NCBI GenBank assembly: GCA_017853175.1
Contig: JAFMKA010000015.1
Coordinates: forward strand, 1 to 34,003
DNA length: 34,003 nt
Reading direction: 5' to 3'
DNA from: Steroidobacteraceae bacterium
GTDB taxonomy: Bacteria; Pseudomonadota; Gammaproteobacteria; Steroidobacterales; Steroidobacteraceae
The translations under genes and the position numbers were made by a program. The notes below the pieces were generated by a model, which was given only the letters and a program-made list of their open reading frames with translations, did no database searches and was not told the origin of the DNA. This document shows, piece after piece, positions 1 through 7,689 of this stretch. Each line of letters starts with the position of its first letter. Positions within the stretch are counted from its first letter, which is position 1.

Positions 1-880
1 GCTCGCCACCGCCGGCACCGAACACATGCTCGCTGTGCCCGCATTGGGAGCACACGTGCACACCCATATTCTCGACGACACCGAGCACCGGCACGTTCAC
101 CTTCTCGAACATCCGCAAGCCCTTACGTGCATCGGCTAGCGCAATGTCCTGCGGCGTGGTGACGATCACCGCACCGGCGACCGGCACACGCTGCGACAAC
201 GTGAGCTGAATGTCGCCCGTACCAGGGGGCATATCGATGACGAGATAATCGAGATCGCCCCAATCCGTTTCGGCCAATAATTGATTGAGCGCCGAGGTGA
301 CCATGGGGCCTCGCCACACCATCGGCTGCTCAACGTCCACCAGAAAACCGATCGACATGGTGACGATGCCGTGCGCGCGCAACGGAACGAGGTGCTTACC
401 ATCGGGTGACGTCGGACGCTCCCCCTGAAGACCGAGCATGATGGGCTGGCTCGGCCCGTAGATGTCGGCATCAAGTAAACCCACCCGCGCACCTTGCGCC
501 GCCCAAGCCAACGCGAGATTGGCGGCGACGGTACTTTTGCCGACCCCTCCTTTACCGGAGGCCACGGCGACTACGTTCTTGATGCCCTTGAGCGGCGTGA
601 GACCACGCTGGACGGCATGCGAGGTGATGTTTGACTGAAGCTGCAGCTCGAAGGATGACGGGGCGATCCCGGCTTCTCCGAGGTGATGACGCAGCGCGGT
701 CACGAGCTCCGCGTGATACCCGCCGACCGGCAAACCGAGCTCGAGCGCGACGCGCACGCCCTGCGCGGAGGCCTCTACGGCGCGCACCGCTCGAGCTTCG
801 GCCAGCGTCTGGCGCAGATTAGGCTCGAAATAGCGCCCGATTTCGGCTTCGAGCGCCGCCTGATCAAGGGTCTGGGACAT
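1..880 (-). CDS. apbC: ApbC/Mrp-type iron-sulfur cluster carrier ATPase (3' end cut by window edge)
   Basis: This is a P-loop ATPase of the Mrp/NBP35 family, which binds a transferable 4Fe-4S cluster and delivers it to apoproteins in the cytosol. Reading leftwards from ATG at 880, about 293 residues are visible. An N-terminal MIP18/DUF59-like domain of about 90 residues (starting MSQTLDQAALEAEIGRYFEP) is followed by the deviant Walker A motif GKGGVGKS, then DADIYGPSQP, the Walker-B-like VIDMPPGTGD and, near the window edge, a CSQC pair. The C-x2-C pair is the known cluster ligand of this family. The C-terminus lies outside the window. No Shine-Dalgarno precedes the start; a TAGAAT box lies 6 nt upstream. 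The gene diverges from metG, an arrangement common in proteobacteria. The identification is secure; the exact protein length is not visible. Confidence 0.93.
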   Translation of the reverse strand, partial: MSQTLDQAALEAEIGRYFEPNLRQTLAEARAVRAVEASAQGVRVALELGLPVGGYHAELVTALRHHLGEAGIAPSSFELQLQSNITSHAVQRGLTPLKGIKNVVAVASGKGGVGKSTVAANLALAWAAQGARVGLLDADIYGPSQPIMLGLQGERPTSPDGKHLVPLRAHGIVTMSIGFLVDVEQPMVWRGPMVTSALNQLLAETDWGDLDYLVIDMPPGTGDIQLTLSQRVPVAGAVIVTTPQDIALADARKGLRMFEKVNVPVLGVVENMGVHVCSQCGHSEHVFGAGGGE

Positions 881-886
881 TGCTTA

Positions 887-892
887 ATTCTA
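887..892 (-). promoter_or_regulatory. -10 box for apbC, possibly leaderless
   Basis: Read on the minus strand, TAGAAT (5 of 6 matches to TATAAT) lies 6 nt before the ATG at 880, so a start site about 7 nt downstream would coincide with the A of the ATG. No good -35 hexamer is visible. Inferred from sequence only. Confidence 0.45.
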
Positions 893-923
893 GCCGCTCG
901 CGCGGCGACGAGGCGGGTCGCTG

Positions 924-932
924 TGCGATAAT
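924..932 (+). promoter_or_regulatory. Extended -10 element for metG, possibly leaderless
   Basis: TGC-GATAAT forms an extended -10 element (TGn plus GATAAT) ending 6 nt before the metG ATG. No purine-rich ribosome binding site lies between it and the start. The predicted transcript would begin at or next to the ATG. No convincing -35 box is seen, which is tolerated with extended -10 promoters. Confidence 0.5.
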
Positions 933-938
933 TTTCCG

Positions 939-2924
939 ATGTCACGGAAGATCCTCGTCACGAGCGCCCTGCCCTACGCTAACGGCCCACTGCACCTGGG
1001 TCACATCATCGAGGCGGTCCAGACCGACATCTGGGTTCGCTTCCAGCGCATGCAGGGCCATGATTGCCTCTACGTCTGCGCCGAGGATACCCACGGCACC
1101 CCGATCATGATCAAAGCGCAGTCCGAGGGCATCACGCCGGAGGAGCTCATCGCACGGGTTGCCGAGGAACACCGCGCCGCCTATCAGGGCTTTCTCATCG
1201 GCCACGATCAGTTCCACTCGACGCACACCGCCGAGAACCGGTACTTCACCGACCTGATGTTCGGACGCCTCAAGGAAGCCGGTCACATCACGACCCGAAG
1301 CGTCCGTCAGGCGTATGACGAGAAAGCCGGCATGTTCCTGCCCGATCGTTATGTGCGTGGCACCTGCCCGCGCTGCAAGGCGGTCGACCAGTATGGCGAC
1401 AGCTGCGAGGCCTGCGGCGCGACGTACGCCCCTGCCGATCTCATCGACCCGAAGTCGACGGTCAGTGGCACCACTCCGGTGTGGCGTGAGTCGGAACATC
1501 TTTTCTTTTCTTTGGGTCGCTTCGAAGAGATGCTCCGCGAGTGGGTACGTAGCGGCTCGCTGCAAGAGTCCGTGCGCGCCAAACTCGACGAGTGGTTTTC
1601 GACGGGCCTGCAAGACTGGGACATCTCGCGCGATGCGCCCTATTTCGGCTTCGAGATTCCCGGCCACCCCGGAAAATATTTTTATGTCTGGTTCGATGCC
1701 CCGATCGGCTATCTCGGCAGTTTCAAGGCGCTGTGCGAACGGCGCGGACTCGACATGCCGTCTTACCTTGCGCCCGATAGCAAAGCTGAGCTGCACCATT
1801 TCATCGGCAAGGACATCAGCTACTTCCACACGCTGTTTTGGCCCGCCGTGCTGCACGGTTCGGGCCTCCGTCGCCCGACCGCCGTGCACGTTCACGGCTT
1901 TCTCACGATCAATGGCCAGAAGATGTCGAAGTCGCGCGGGACGTTCATCACCGCGAATCGCTACCTCGAGCTGCTGCCAGCAGAGCCCCTGCGTTATTAC
2001 TTCGCCGCGAAACTCGGCCCCGGGGTGGACGACATCGATCTGTCGCTCGAAGATCTCACCGCGCGAGTGAACTCAGATATCGTCGGCAAACTCGTCAACA
2101 TCGCAAGTCGTTGCGCAGGCTTCGTCGCGCGCGGCGGCGGCAAGCTTGCCGATCGCCTTCCCGACCCTGCGCTCTATGCCGAGTTCACGGCGGCGGCTCC
2201 GCGCATCGCCGCGCTCTACGAACAGCTCGACTACGCCCAAGCTATGCGCGAGATCATGCTGCTCGCCGATCGAGCCAATCAATACGTCGACACCCATAAA
2301 CCCTGGGCACTCGCCAAAGACCCATCGAAAGCCGAAGAGACTCTCGGCATCGCGACCCAGGGCATCAATTTATTCCGTGTGCTCATGGTGTACCTCGCGC
2401 CGGTGCTACCCGATATGGCCTGCCATGCCGCGGGATTTCTCGGTGCGCCATTGTCGCGCTTCAGCGAGGTCGACTCGCCGCTCCTCGGAACGCCGCTTGC
2501 CGCCTATCAACCGCTTGCACAACGACTCGATCCGAAAGTCGTGAATCAACTCGTTGCGAGCCCCGCAGCGACCACTACGGCCGCCGCCTCAGGAGAGCCT
2601 CACGTGACCATCGACGATTTTTCGAAACTCGACCTACGGGTTGCTAAAGTCGCGGCAGCCGAATCAGTCGAAGGCTCAGACAAACTACTTAAACTCACGC
2701 TCGATCTCGGCGGTGAAACGCGCACGGTGTTCTCCGGTATCCGCAAGTCGTACACACCCGAAAGCATGATCGGTCGACATGTCGTGATGATCGCCAATCT
2801 CGCACCTCGCAAAATGCGCTTCGGCGTCTCCGAAGGCATGGTGCTCTGCGCCTCGGGTGAAGATGATCGCGTGTACCTGCTCTCCGCCGACGACGGCGTC
2901 GCAGGCGGCATGAAGATTTCCTGA
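939..2924 (+). CDS. metG: Methionyl-tRNA synthetase, long form with C-terminal tRNA-binding domain
   Basis: This cytosolic class I synthetase charges tRNA-Met with methionine using ATP. The 661-residue protein carries the HIGH-type motif HLGH at residues 19-22, a zinc knuckle with Cys143, Cys146, Cys156 and Cys159, and KMSKS at 328-332. After the anticodon-binding helical domain, a Thr/Ala-rich linker leads to a C-terminal EMAP/Trbp111-type domain from about residue 550, the dimerisation and tRNA-binding module found in long bacterial MetG proteins. Length is typical of that type (E. coli 677). Nothing resembling a Shine-Dalgarno precedes the ATG; the extended -10 element sits just upstream. 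The RnfB-like gene starts 20 nt downstream and may be co-transcribed. Confidence 0.98.
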   Translation: MSRKILVTSALPYANGPLHLGHIIEAVQTDIWVRFQRMQGHDCLYVCAEDTHGTPIMIKAQSEGITPEELIARVAEEHRAAYQGFLIGHDQFHSTHTAENRYFTDLMFGRLKEAGHITTRSVRQAYDEKAGMFLPDRYVRGTCPRCKAVDQYGDSCEACGATYAPADLIDPKSTVSGTTPVWRESEHLFFSLGRFEEMLREWVRSGSLQESVRAKLDEWFSTGLQDWDISRDAPYFGFEIPGHPGKYFYVWFDAPIGYLGSFKALCERRGLDMPSYLAPDSKAELHHFIGKDISYFHTLFWPAVLHGSGLRRPTAVHVHGFLTINGQKMSKSRGTFITANRYLELLPAEPLRYYFAAKLGPGVDDIDLSLEDLTARVNSDIVGKLVNIASRCAGFVARGGGKLADRLPDPALYAEFTAAAPRIAALYEQLDYAQAMREIMLLADRANQYVDTHKPWALAKDPSKAEETLGIATQGINLFRVLMVYLAPVLPDMACHAAGFLGAPLSRFSEVDSPLLGTPLAAYQPLAQRLDPKVVNQLVASPAATTTAAASGEPHVTIDDFSKLDLRVAKVAAAESVEGSDKLLKLTLDLGGETRTVFSGIRKSYTPESMIGRHVVMIANLAPRKMRFGVSEGMVLCASGEDDRVYLLSADDGVAGGMKIS

Positions 2925-2944
2925 GCGTACGAGATGAGGCCCTC

Positions 2945-3499
2945 GTGATGCGCGCCCACGCCGACCGCATCCACGCGCTTCTGCCGCAGACCCAATGCAC
3001 TCGCTGCGGCTATCAGGGCTGTCGCCCGTATGCCGAAGCGATCGCGGCAGGCGAGGCTGCCATCAATCGCTGCCCGCCCGGAGGTGCCGCAACCATCAGC
3101 CTTCTCTCCGCGCTGCTCAAGGTCGACCCGTTGCCGCTCGATGAGACCTGCGGAATCGAGGGACCCCCCACCGTCGCGGTCATCGATGAGTCGAAATGCA
3201 TCGGCTGCGCGCGCTGCCTGCCGCCCTGCCCGGTCGATGCCATCGTTGGCGCTCAACGGCAGATGCATACGATCCTCAACGATGTGTGTACGGGTTGCGA
3301 ACTGTGCCTTGCACCCTGCCCCGTCGACTGCATTCGCATCGTGCCGAGGGCCTCGCTCAGCACGCCCTCTGCGGAGCCCACTGCCGAGAGCAACCTCCGC
3401 CGCTTCGAATCGCATGAGGCGCGACGCACGTTACAGGAGGCGGAGCGGCGACGACTCCTCGATGAACGCAAGCAACGCGTCTCTCGCCCACTCGCATGA
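2945..3499 (+). CDS. Soluble RnfB-like polyferredoxin
   Basis: This iron-sulfur electron carrier is related to RnfB, the ferredoxin-interacting subunit of the Rnf complex. In 184 residues there is a Fe-S domain with C18-x2-C21-x4-C26-x16-C43, then two ferredoxin-type 4Fe-4S motifs, [12 protein letters not shown] and [12 protein letters not shown], and a charged Arg/Glu-rich tail. Classical RnfB begins with a membrane helix that is absent here, and no rnfA, C, D, G or E genes lie next to it. Membership of the RnfB family is clear, but a role in a complete Rnf complex is not. Adjacent GTG (2945) and ATG (2948) codons are both possible starts; no strong ribosome site distinguishes them. Its stop overlaps the nth start by 4 nt, so the two are probably translationally coupled. 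It might supply or protect the Nth cluster, but that is speculation. Confidence 0.85.
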   Translation: MMRAHADRIHALLPQTQCTRCGYQGCRPYAEAIAAGEAAINRCPPGGAATISLLSALLKVDPLPLDETCGIEGPPTVAVIDESKCIGCARCLPPCPVDAIVGAQRQMHTILNDVCTGCELCLAPCPVDCIRIVPRASLSTPSAEPTAESNLRRFESHEARRTLQEAERRRLLDERKQRVSRPLA

Positions 3500-4137
3500 A
3501 ACCCGAACTTCGGCAACACCTGTTCGAACGTCTTCGGGCGCGTAACCCGCATCCCACGACGGAGCTCGAATATCGCACGCCCTTCGAGTTGTTAGTTGCG
3601 GTGATTTTATCGGCGCAAGCGACCGACAAAGGCGTGAATATCGCGACGCGCAAGTTGTTCCCCGTCGCCAACACACCCGCGACGATACTGGCGCTCGGCG
3701 AGCCCGGGCTCACTGAGTTCGTCAAGACTATCGGTCTCTATAAGGGCAAGACCAAAAATATTTTGGCAACCTGTCGACTCCTCATCGAGCAGCACGGCAG
3801 CGAAGTCCCGCGAACACGCGAGGCGCTCGAGGCGCTTCCAGGTGTCGGGCGAAAAACCGCTAATGTGGTGCTCAACACGGCGTTCGGCGAACCGACCATG
3901 GCCGTCGATACCCATATCTTCCGAGTGGCCAATCGCACAGGACTCGCACCGGGCCGAACGGTGCTTGCGGTGGAAAAGAAGCTACTCAAGAACGTCCCTG
4001 CGGAATTTTTAAAAGACGCCCATCACTGGCTGATCTTGCACGGGCGCTACGTCTGTAAGGCGCGAAAGCCGAACTGCCCCGCCTGCCCGATCGCCGATCT
4101 CTGCAGCTACAAGCGCAAAACGCGCGCGGACGCCTGA
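3496..4137 (+). CDS. nth: Endonuclease III, DNA glycosylase/AP lyase
   Basis: This base-excision repair enzyme removes oxidised pyrimidines and nicks the resulting abasic site. The 213-residue protein has the helix-hairpin-helix segment [10 protein letters not shown] with catalytic Lys120, catalytic Asp138 in VDTH, and 4Fe-4S ligands Cys187, Cys194, Cys197 and Cys203. All of these fall at the same positions as in E. coli Nth (211 residues), so the ATG at 3496 is well supported. It overlaps the RnfB-like gene by ATGA and is followed one base later by the DUF1841 gene, so the three probably form one operon. The neighbourhood of RnfB and Nth is conserved in many gammaproteobacteria. Confidence 0.98.
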   Translation: MKPELRQHLFERLRARNPHPTTELEYRTPFELLVAVILSAQATDKGVNIATRKLFPVANTPATILALGEPGLTEFVKTIGLYKGKTKNILATCRLLIEQHGSEVPRTREALEALPGVGRKTANVVLNTAFGEPTMAVDTHIFRVANRTGLAPGRTVLAVEKKLLKNVPAEFLKDAHHWLILHGRYVCKARKPNCPACPIADLCSYKRKTRADA

Positions 4138-4138
4138 C

Positions 4139-4591
4139 ATGCTCTTCGGCAACTCCAGAGAGTCGTTACGCCGCGGCTGGCTTGAGGCTTTCAAAAAGTC
4201 TCAGACCGGCGCACTGCTCACTGCGCTCGAGACGCAACTCGCCGATCTGATCCGCGAACATCCGGAGTATCACGCCTGGCTCGAGCACGGCGATGACGCC
4301 CTTCACGCCGATTTCTCACCCGAGAGCGGCCGCACGAATCCTTTTCTGCATTTGTCGATGCACCTTGCCTTGCGTGAGCAAGTCTCGACCAATCGTCCTC
4401 AAGGCATCGCTCGCATCCATGTCGCACTCGCCGCCCGTAGCGATGCGCACGACGCCGAGCATCGAATGATGGAAGCCCTCGGAAAAGCATTGTGGGAAGC
4501 GCAGCGCGCCGGACGCATGCCCGACGAACGCAGCTATCTCGAGGATCTCGAACGACTCGTTACTTTCGCTTCGGGACGTAAAGATCGGTAA
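4139..4591 (+). CDS. DUF1841 family protein
   Basis: This 150-residue protein belongs to a family of unknown function found in beta- and gammaproteobacteria. The recognisable signature is the central NPFLHLSMHLALREQV followed by NRPQGI, with a helical C-terminus (EALGKALWEAQR). No signal peptide or membrane segment is visible, so it should be cytosolic. It starts one base after nth and is probably in the same operon. Its last 32 nt, including the stop, overlap the 3' end of lpd on the opposite strand, so the two transcripts converge and overlap. No function can be assigned from sequence. Confidence 0.85.
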   Translation: MLFGNSRESLRRGWLEAFKKSQTGALLTALETQLADLIREHPEYHAWLEHGDDALHADFSPESGRTNPFLHLSMHLALREQVSTNRPQGIARIHVALAARSDAHDAEHRMMEALGKALWEAQRAGRMPDERSYLEDLERLVTFASGRKDR

Positions 4592-6359
4592 GCGTGCCTT
4601 CGAAGGCCTCGGCTGAGAACGCGATCGACTCCGACAACGTGGGGTGCGGATGGATCGTCAGGCCCACATCAGCCGCGTCGGCACCCATTTCGATCGCGAG
4701 CGCGACCTCGCCGATGAGCTCACCGGCGTTCGGGCCGACGATGCCGCCGCCGAGCACTCGATGCGTGTCTGGATCGAAAAGCAATTTGGTGAAGCCCTCG
4801 TCGCGCCCCTGCGCGAGCGAGCGCCCGCTCGCCGCCCACGGGAACATCCCCTTTTGAACGGCGATGCCTTTCGCCTTGGCCTCGGCCTCGGTGAGACCCA
4901 CCCAAGCCACTTCGGGATCGGTGTAGGCCACCGAAGGAATCACTCGCGCATCGAATGCACGCTTTTCGCCAGCAATCACTTCGGCGGCGACCTTACCTTC
5001 GTGAGTCGCCTTGTGCGCGAGCATCGGCTGACCGACAAGATCGCCGATCGCAAAGATATGCGGCACGTTGGTGCGCATCTGCCGATCGACCCGGATGAAG
5101 CCCCGATCATCGACGCTGACGCCGGCTTTGTCGGCAGCGATCAGCGCGCCGTTCGGCTTACGACCGACGGCGACGAGTACGCGGTCATAGATCTGCGGTT
5201 CGGGCGCACCCTCACCCTCAAACTCGACTCTCAAACCTTCCTTCAGCGCTGAAACGGCTTTGACCTTCACGCCGAGCATGACTTGCTCGTAACGCTTGCG
5301 CAGGCGCTTCTCGAGTGGCTTGACGAGATCGGGGTCGGCACCCGGCATCAATTGCTTCATCACCTCAACGACGCTGACTCGCGTTCCGAGCGCGTCATAG
5401 ACGCACCCCATCTCGAGGCCGATGATGCCGCCGCCGATGACGAGCAAACGTTTCGGAAGTTCGCGCAATTCGAGCGCATCGGTCGAGTCCATGACTCGCG
5501 GATCTTGCGGCACGAACGGCAGTCGCACCGGTTCGGAGCCCGCAGCGATGATGCAGTAGTCGAAACTGATCCGGCTCGCGCCGTCTTCGCCCACGACTTC
5601 GATCACGCGAGGCGCTACGAAACGACCCGTACCGCGCATCACCGAGACCTTGCGTTGCTTGGCAAGCATCTCGAGGCCGCCGGTGAGTTTTTTGACTACA
5701 CCGCTTTTCCAGCCGCGAAGTTTGTCGGTATCGATTTTGGGCGTACCGAAGTCGATGCCGTGTGCTGCCATCGACGCCGCTTCGTCGATCACCTTCGCGG
5801 CATGCAACAAGGCCTTAGACGGAATACAGCCGACGTTGAGGCAGACGCCGCCGAGCGTCGGCCAACGTTCGATGAGCGTCACCTCCAGCCCGAGATCGGC
5901 GGCTCGGAACGCCGCGGTATATCCACCCGGCCCCGCGCCGAGCACAAGCACCTGGGTATGCTTTGGGACACCGGGAACAGGCCCGGTCTCGATGCTTGTA
6001 GGGGCCGCCTCAGTCGTTACGGTGGGTACGGCGGCGGGAGTTGCTGACGTCGTCGCTGAAGCGACCGTAGGCGATGCGGCGACATCGGTAGACTTCGAGA
6101 CCGGAGACGCCGCAGCAGCGCCTTCGACCTCGATGCGTGCGATCACGGTTCCCTTGGAAACCTTCGCCCCCTTTGCTACGAGGAGCTCGAGGAGACGCCC
6201 ACCCACCGGTGCCGGAACATCCATCGAAGCTTTGTCTGTCTCGAGCGTGATGAGCGGCGCTTCAGCCTCGACGGTATCGCCCGCCTTGACGAGCACGTCG
6301 ATAACGGGGACCTCGGCGAAGTTACCGAGATCGGGAACGGCAATGTCGATGACTTTCAT
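4560..6359 (-). CDS. lpdA: Dihydrolipoamide dehydrogenase (E3) with N-terminal lipoyl domain
   Basis: E3 of the pyruvate dehydrogenase complex reoxidises dihydrolipoamide with FAD and passes electrons to NAD+. At 599 residues it is about 125 longer than standard E3 because it starts with a lipoyl domain (residues 1-80, modified Lys in ETDKASM). An Ala/Thr/Pro-rich linker to about residue 130 follows. The E3 body shows the FAD site LGAGPGGYTAA, the redox-active disulfide in GGVCLNVGCIPSK, the NAD site IGGGIIGLE, and the C-terminal HPHPTLSE containing the catalytic His. This architecture is known from Neisseria P64k and Ralstonia. The ATG shares one base with the aceF stop (TGATG), so the genes are coupled. 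Its 3' end overlaps the DUF1841 gene. Confidence 0.97.
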   Translation of the reverse strand: MKVIDIAVPDLGNFAEVPVIDVLVKAGDTVEAEAPLITLETDKASMDVPAPVGGRLLELLVAKGAKVSKGTVIARIEVEGAAAASPVSKSTDVAASPTVASATTSATPAAVPTVTTEAAPTSIETGPVPGVPKHTQVLVLGAGPGGYTAAFRAADLGLEVTLIERWPTLGGVCLNVGCIPSKALLHAAKVIDEAASMAAHGIDFGTPKIDTDKLRGWKSGVVKKLTGGLEMLAKQRKVSVMRGTGRFVAPRVIEVVGEDGASRISFDYCIIAAGSEPVRLPFVPQDPRVMDSTDALELRELPKRLLVIGGGIIGLEMGCVYDALGTRVSVVEVMKQLMPGADPDLVKPLEKRLRKRYEQVMLGVKVKAVSALKEGLRVEFEGEGAPEPQIYDRVLVAVGRKPNGALIAADKAGVSVDDRGFIRVDRQMRTNVPHIFAIGDLVGQPMLAHKATHEGKVAAEVIAGEKRAFDARVIPSVAYTDPEVAWVGLTEAEAKAKGIAVQKGMFPWAASGRSLAQGRDEGFTKLLFDPDTHRVLGGGIVGPNAGELIGEVALAIEMGADAADVGLTIHPHPTLSESIAFSAEAFEGTLTDLYVPKRK

Positions 6360-7675
6360 CAGACCAGTGCCTCAGGTTTACCGAGCGTCTCAGCGAGCCA
6401 ACTCGTGAACCGAACGCCCTCGGCCCCATCGATCACGCGATGATCGTAGGACAGCGACAGCGGCAGGATGAGTCGCGGGACGAACGCGCCCTCGCGCCAG
6501 ATCGGTTTCATCACCGACCGCGATACGCCAAGGATGGCCACCTCGGGCGCATTGATGATCGGCGTGAACGCCGTGCCACCGATGCCTCCGAGGCTCGACA
6601 CAGTGAAACATCCGCCCTGCATATCTGCACCCGACAGCTTGCCGGTTCGCGCTCGCTCCGAGAGCGTCGCAAGGTCTTGGGCAATCGTGAAGAGATCCTT
6701 GCGATCGGCATCGCGAATGACCGGAACCATTAAACCGTTCGGCGTGTCTGCTGCAAAACCGATGTGACAATATTTTTTGAGGACGAGATTTTGAGCCGAC
6801 TCGTCGAGCGATGCATTGAAGTTCGGAAACTGTTTCAAGGCACGTGCGCAGGCCGCCACGATAAACGCGAGCGGCGTGAGCTTGACCCCCTTTGCTGCCG
6901 CCTCGGCTTTAAGCGCCTGACGCTTGTCTTCGAGGGCGCTGATATCCGCTTCATCGAATTGCGTGACGTGAGGAATGTTGACCCAAGAAGCGTGCAGTCG
7001 AGGCCCCGAGATACGGCGAACTCGACTGAGCGGTTGCGTGTCGATCGGTCCGAACGCGGCGAAATCGACGACGGGCACTTTGGGCAAGGCTGGCGCCGCT
7101 GCGGAAAAGCCACCCTGCAAGGCCTGTTTGACCCAGGCTTTGACGTCATCGTGAGTAATGCGTCCTTTGAGACCCGAGCCGCGAACACGACCGAGATCGA
7201 CCCCGAGCTCCCGAGCGAGACGGCGCACGGAGGGGCCCGCATGAGCCCGCGAAAACCCGGCCTCCTGAATGGGCGCGAGGTCGGTGCGAGCGCCCGGGAT
7301 CGCCGCTCCGGAGGGTACAGGCGGCATAACGGTCTGCGCGGACGAAGAAGATTGGGCCGCAGTTACGGGGGACGTTGCTACGGGCGGCGCCGATGCCGGC
7401 TTGACCGGCTCGACAGCCTGCGCCGCGACGATCGACTCATCGACCTCGAGCACAGCTACGAGATCGCCCGTATTCACCTTGGCGCCCCGCTCGATGTGCA
7501 GCGACTTCAGAACGCCGGCCGATGGCGAAGGCACGTCCATCGTGGCCTTTTCGGTTTCGAGCGTGGCGATCGGCGTATCCACCTCGAGCGCATCACCCGG
7601 CTTGACGAGTAAGTCGATGACCGCGACATCCTTGAAAGAGCCGAGATCCGGAACGCGTATTTCTTTGAGTGCCAT
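6359..7675 (-). CDS. aceF: Dihydrolipoyllysine-residue acetyltransferase (E2 of pyruvate dehydrogenase)
   Basis: E2 transfers the acetyl group from E1-bound intermediate through lipoamide to CoA and forms the core of the complex. The 438-residue protein has one lipoyl domain (residues 1-75, modified Lys in ETEKATM), an Ala/Pro-rich linker, a peripheral subunit-binding domain (GPSVRRLARELGVDLGRVRG, about residues 145-180), and a catalytic domain ending with the active-site motif SYDHRVIDGAEG. E. coli AceF has three lipoyl domains; here there is one, with another on Lpd. It lies 14 nt after aceE and abuts lpd, so the three form one operon. The start at 7675 is supported by the conserved lipoyl-domain N-terminus. 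Confidence 0.97.
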   Translation of the reverse strand: MALKEIRVPDLGSFKDVAVIDLLVKPGDALEVDTPIATLETEKATMDVPSPSAGVLKSLHIERGAKVNTGDLVAVLEVDESIVAAQAVEPVKPASAPPVATSPVTAAQSSSSAQTVMPPVPSGAAIPGARTDLAPIQEAGFSRAHAGPSVRRLARELGVDLGRVRGSGLKGRITHDDVKAWVKQALQGGFSAAAPALPKVPVVDFAAFGPIDTQPLSRVRRISGPRLHASWVNIPHVTQFDEADISALEDKRQALKAEAAAKGVKLTPLAFIVAACARALKQFPNFNASLDESAQNLVLKKYCHIGFAADTPNGLMVPVIRDADRKDLFTIAQDLATLSERARTGKLSGADMQGGCFTVSSLGGIGGTAFTPIINAPEVAILGVSRSVMKPIWREGAFVPRLILPLSLSYDHRVIDGAEGVRFTSWLAETLGKPEALV

Positions 7676-7689
7676 GATCTTTGAGTCCG

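Noticed and set aside
942-1895. 317-codon open frame antisense to metG
   Set aside because: It lies wholly within metG, has no recognisable domain and no ribosome site; its length follows from codon bias of the real gene.
2945-3499. Part of a complete Rnf complex
   Set aside because: No rnfA, C, D, E or G genes are adjacent and the membrane helix is missing.
5283-6408. Long open frames antisense to lpd
   Set aside because: Compositionally odd translations overlapping a clear Lpd reading frame; shadows of GC-rich coding sequence.
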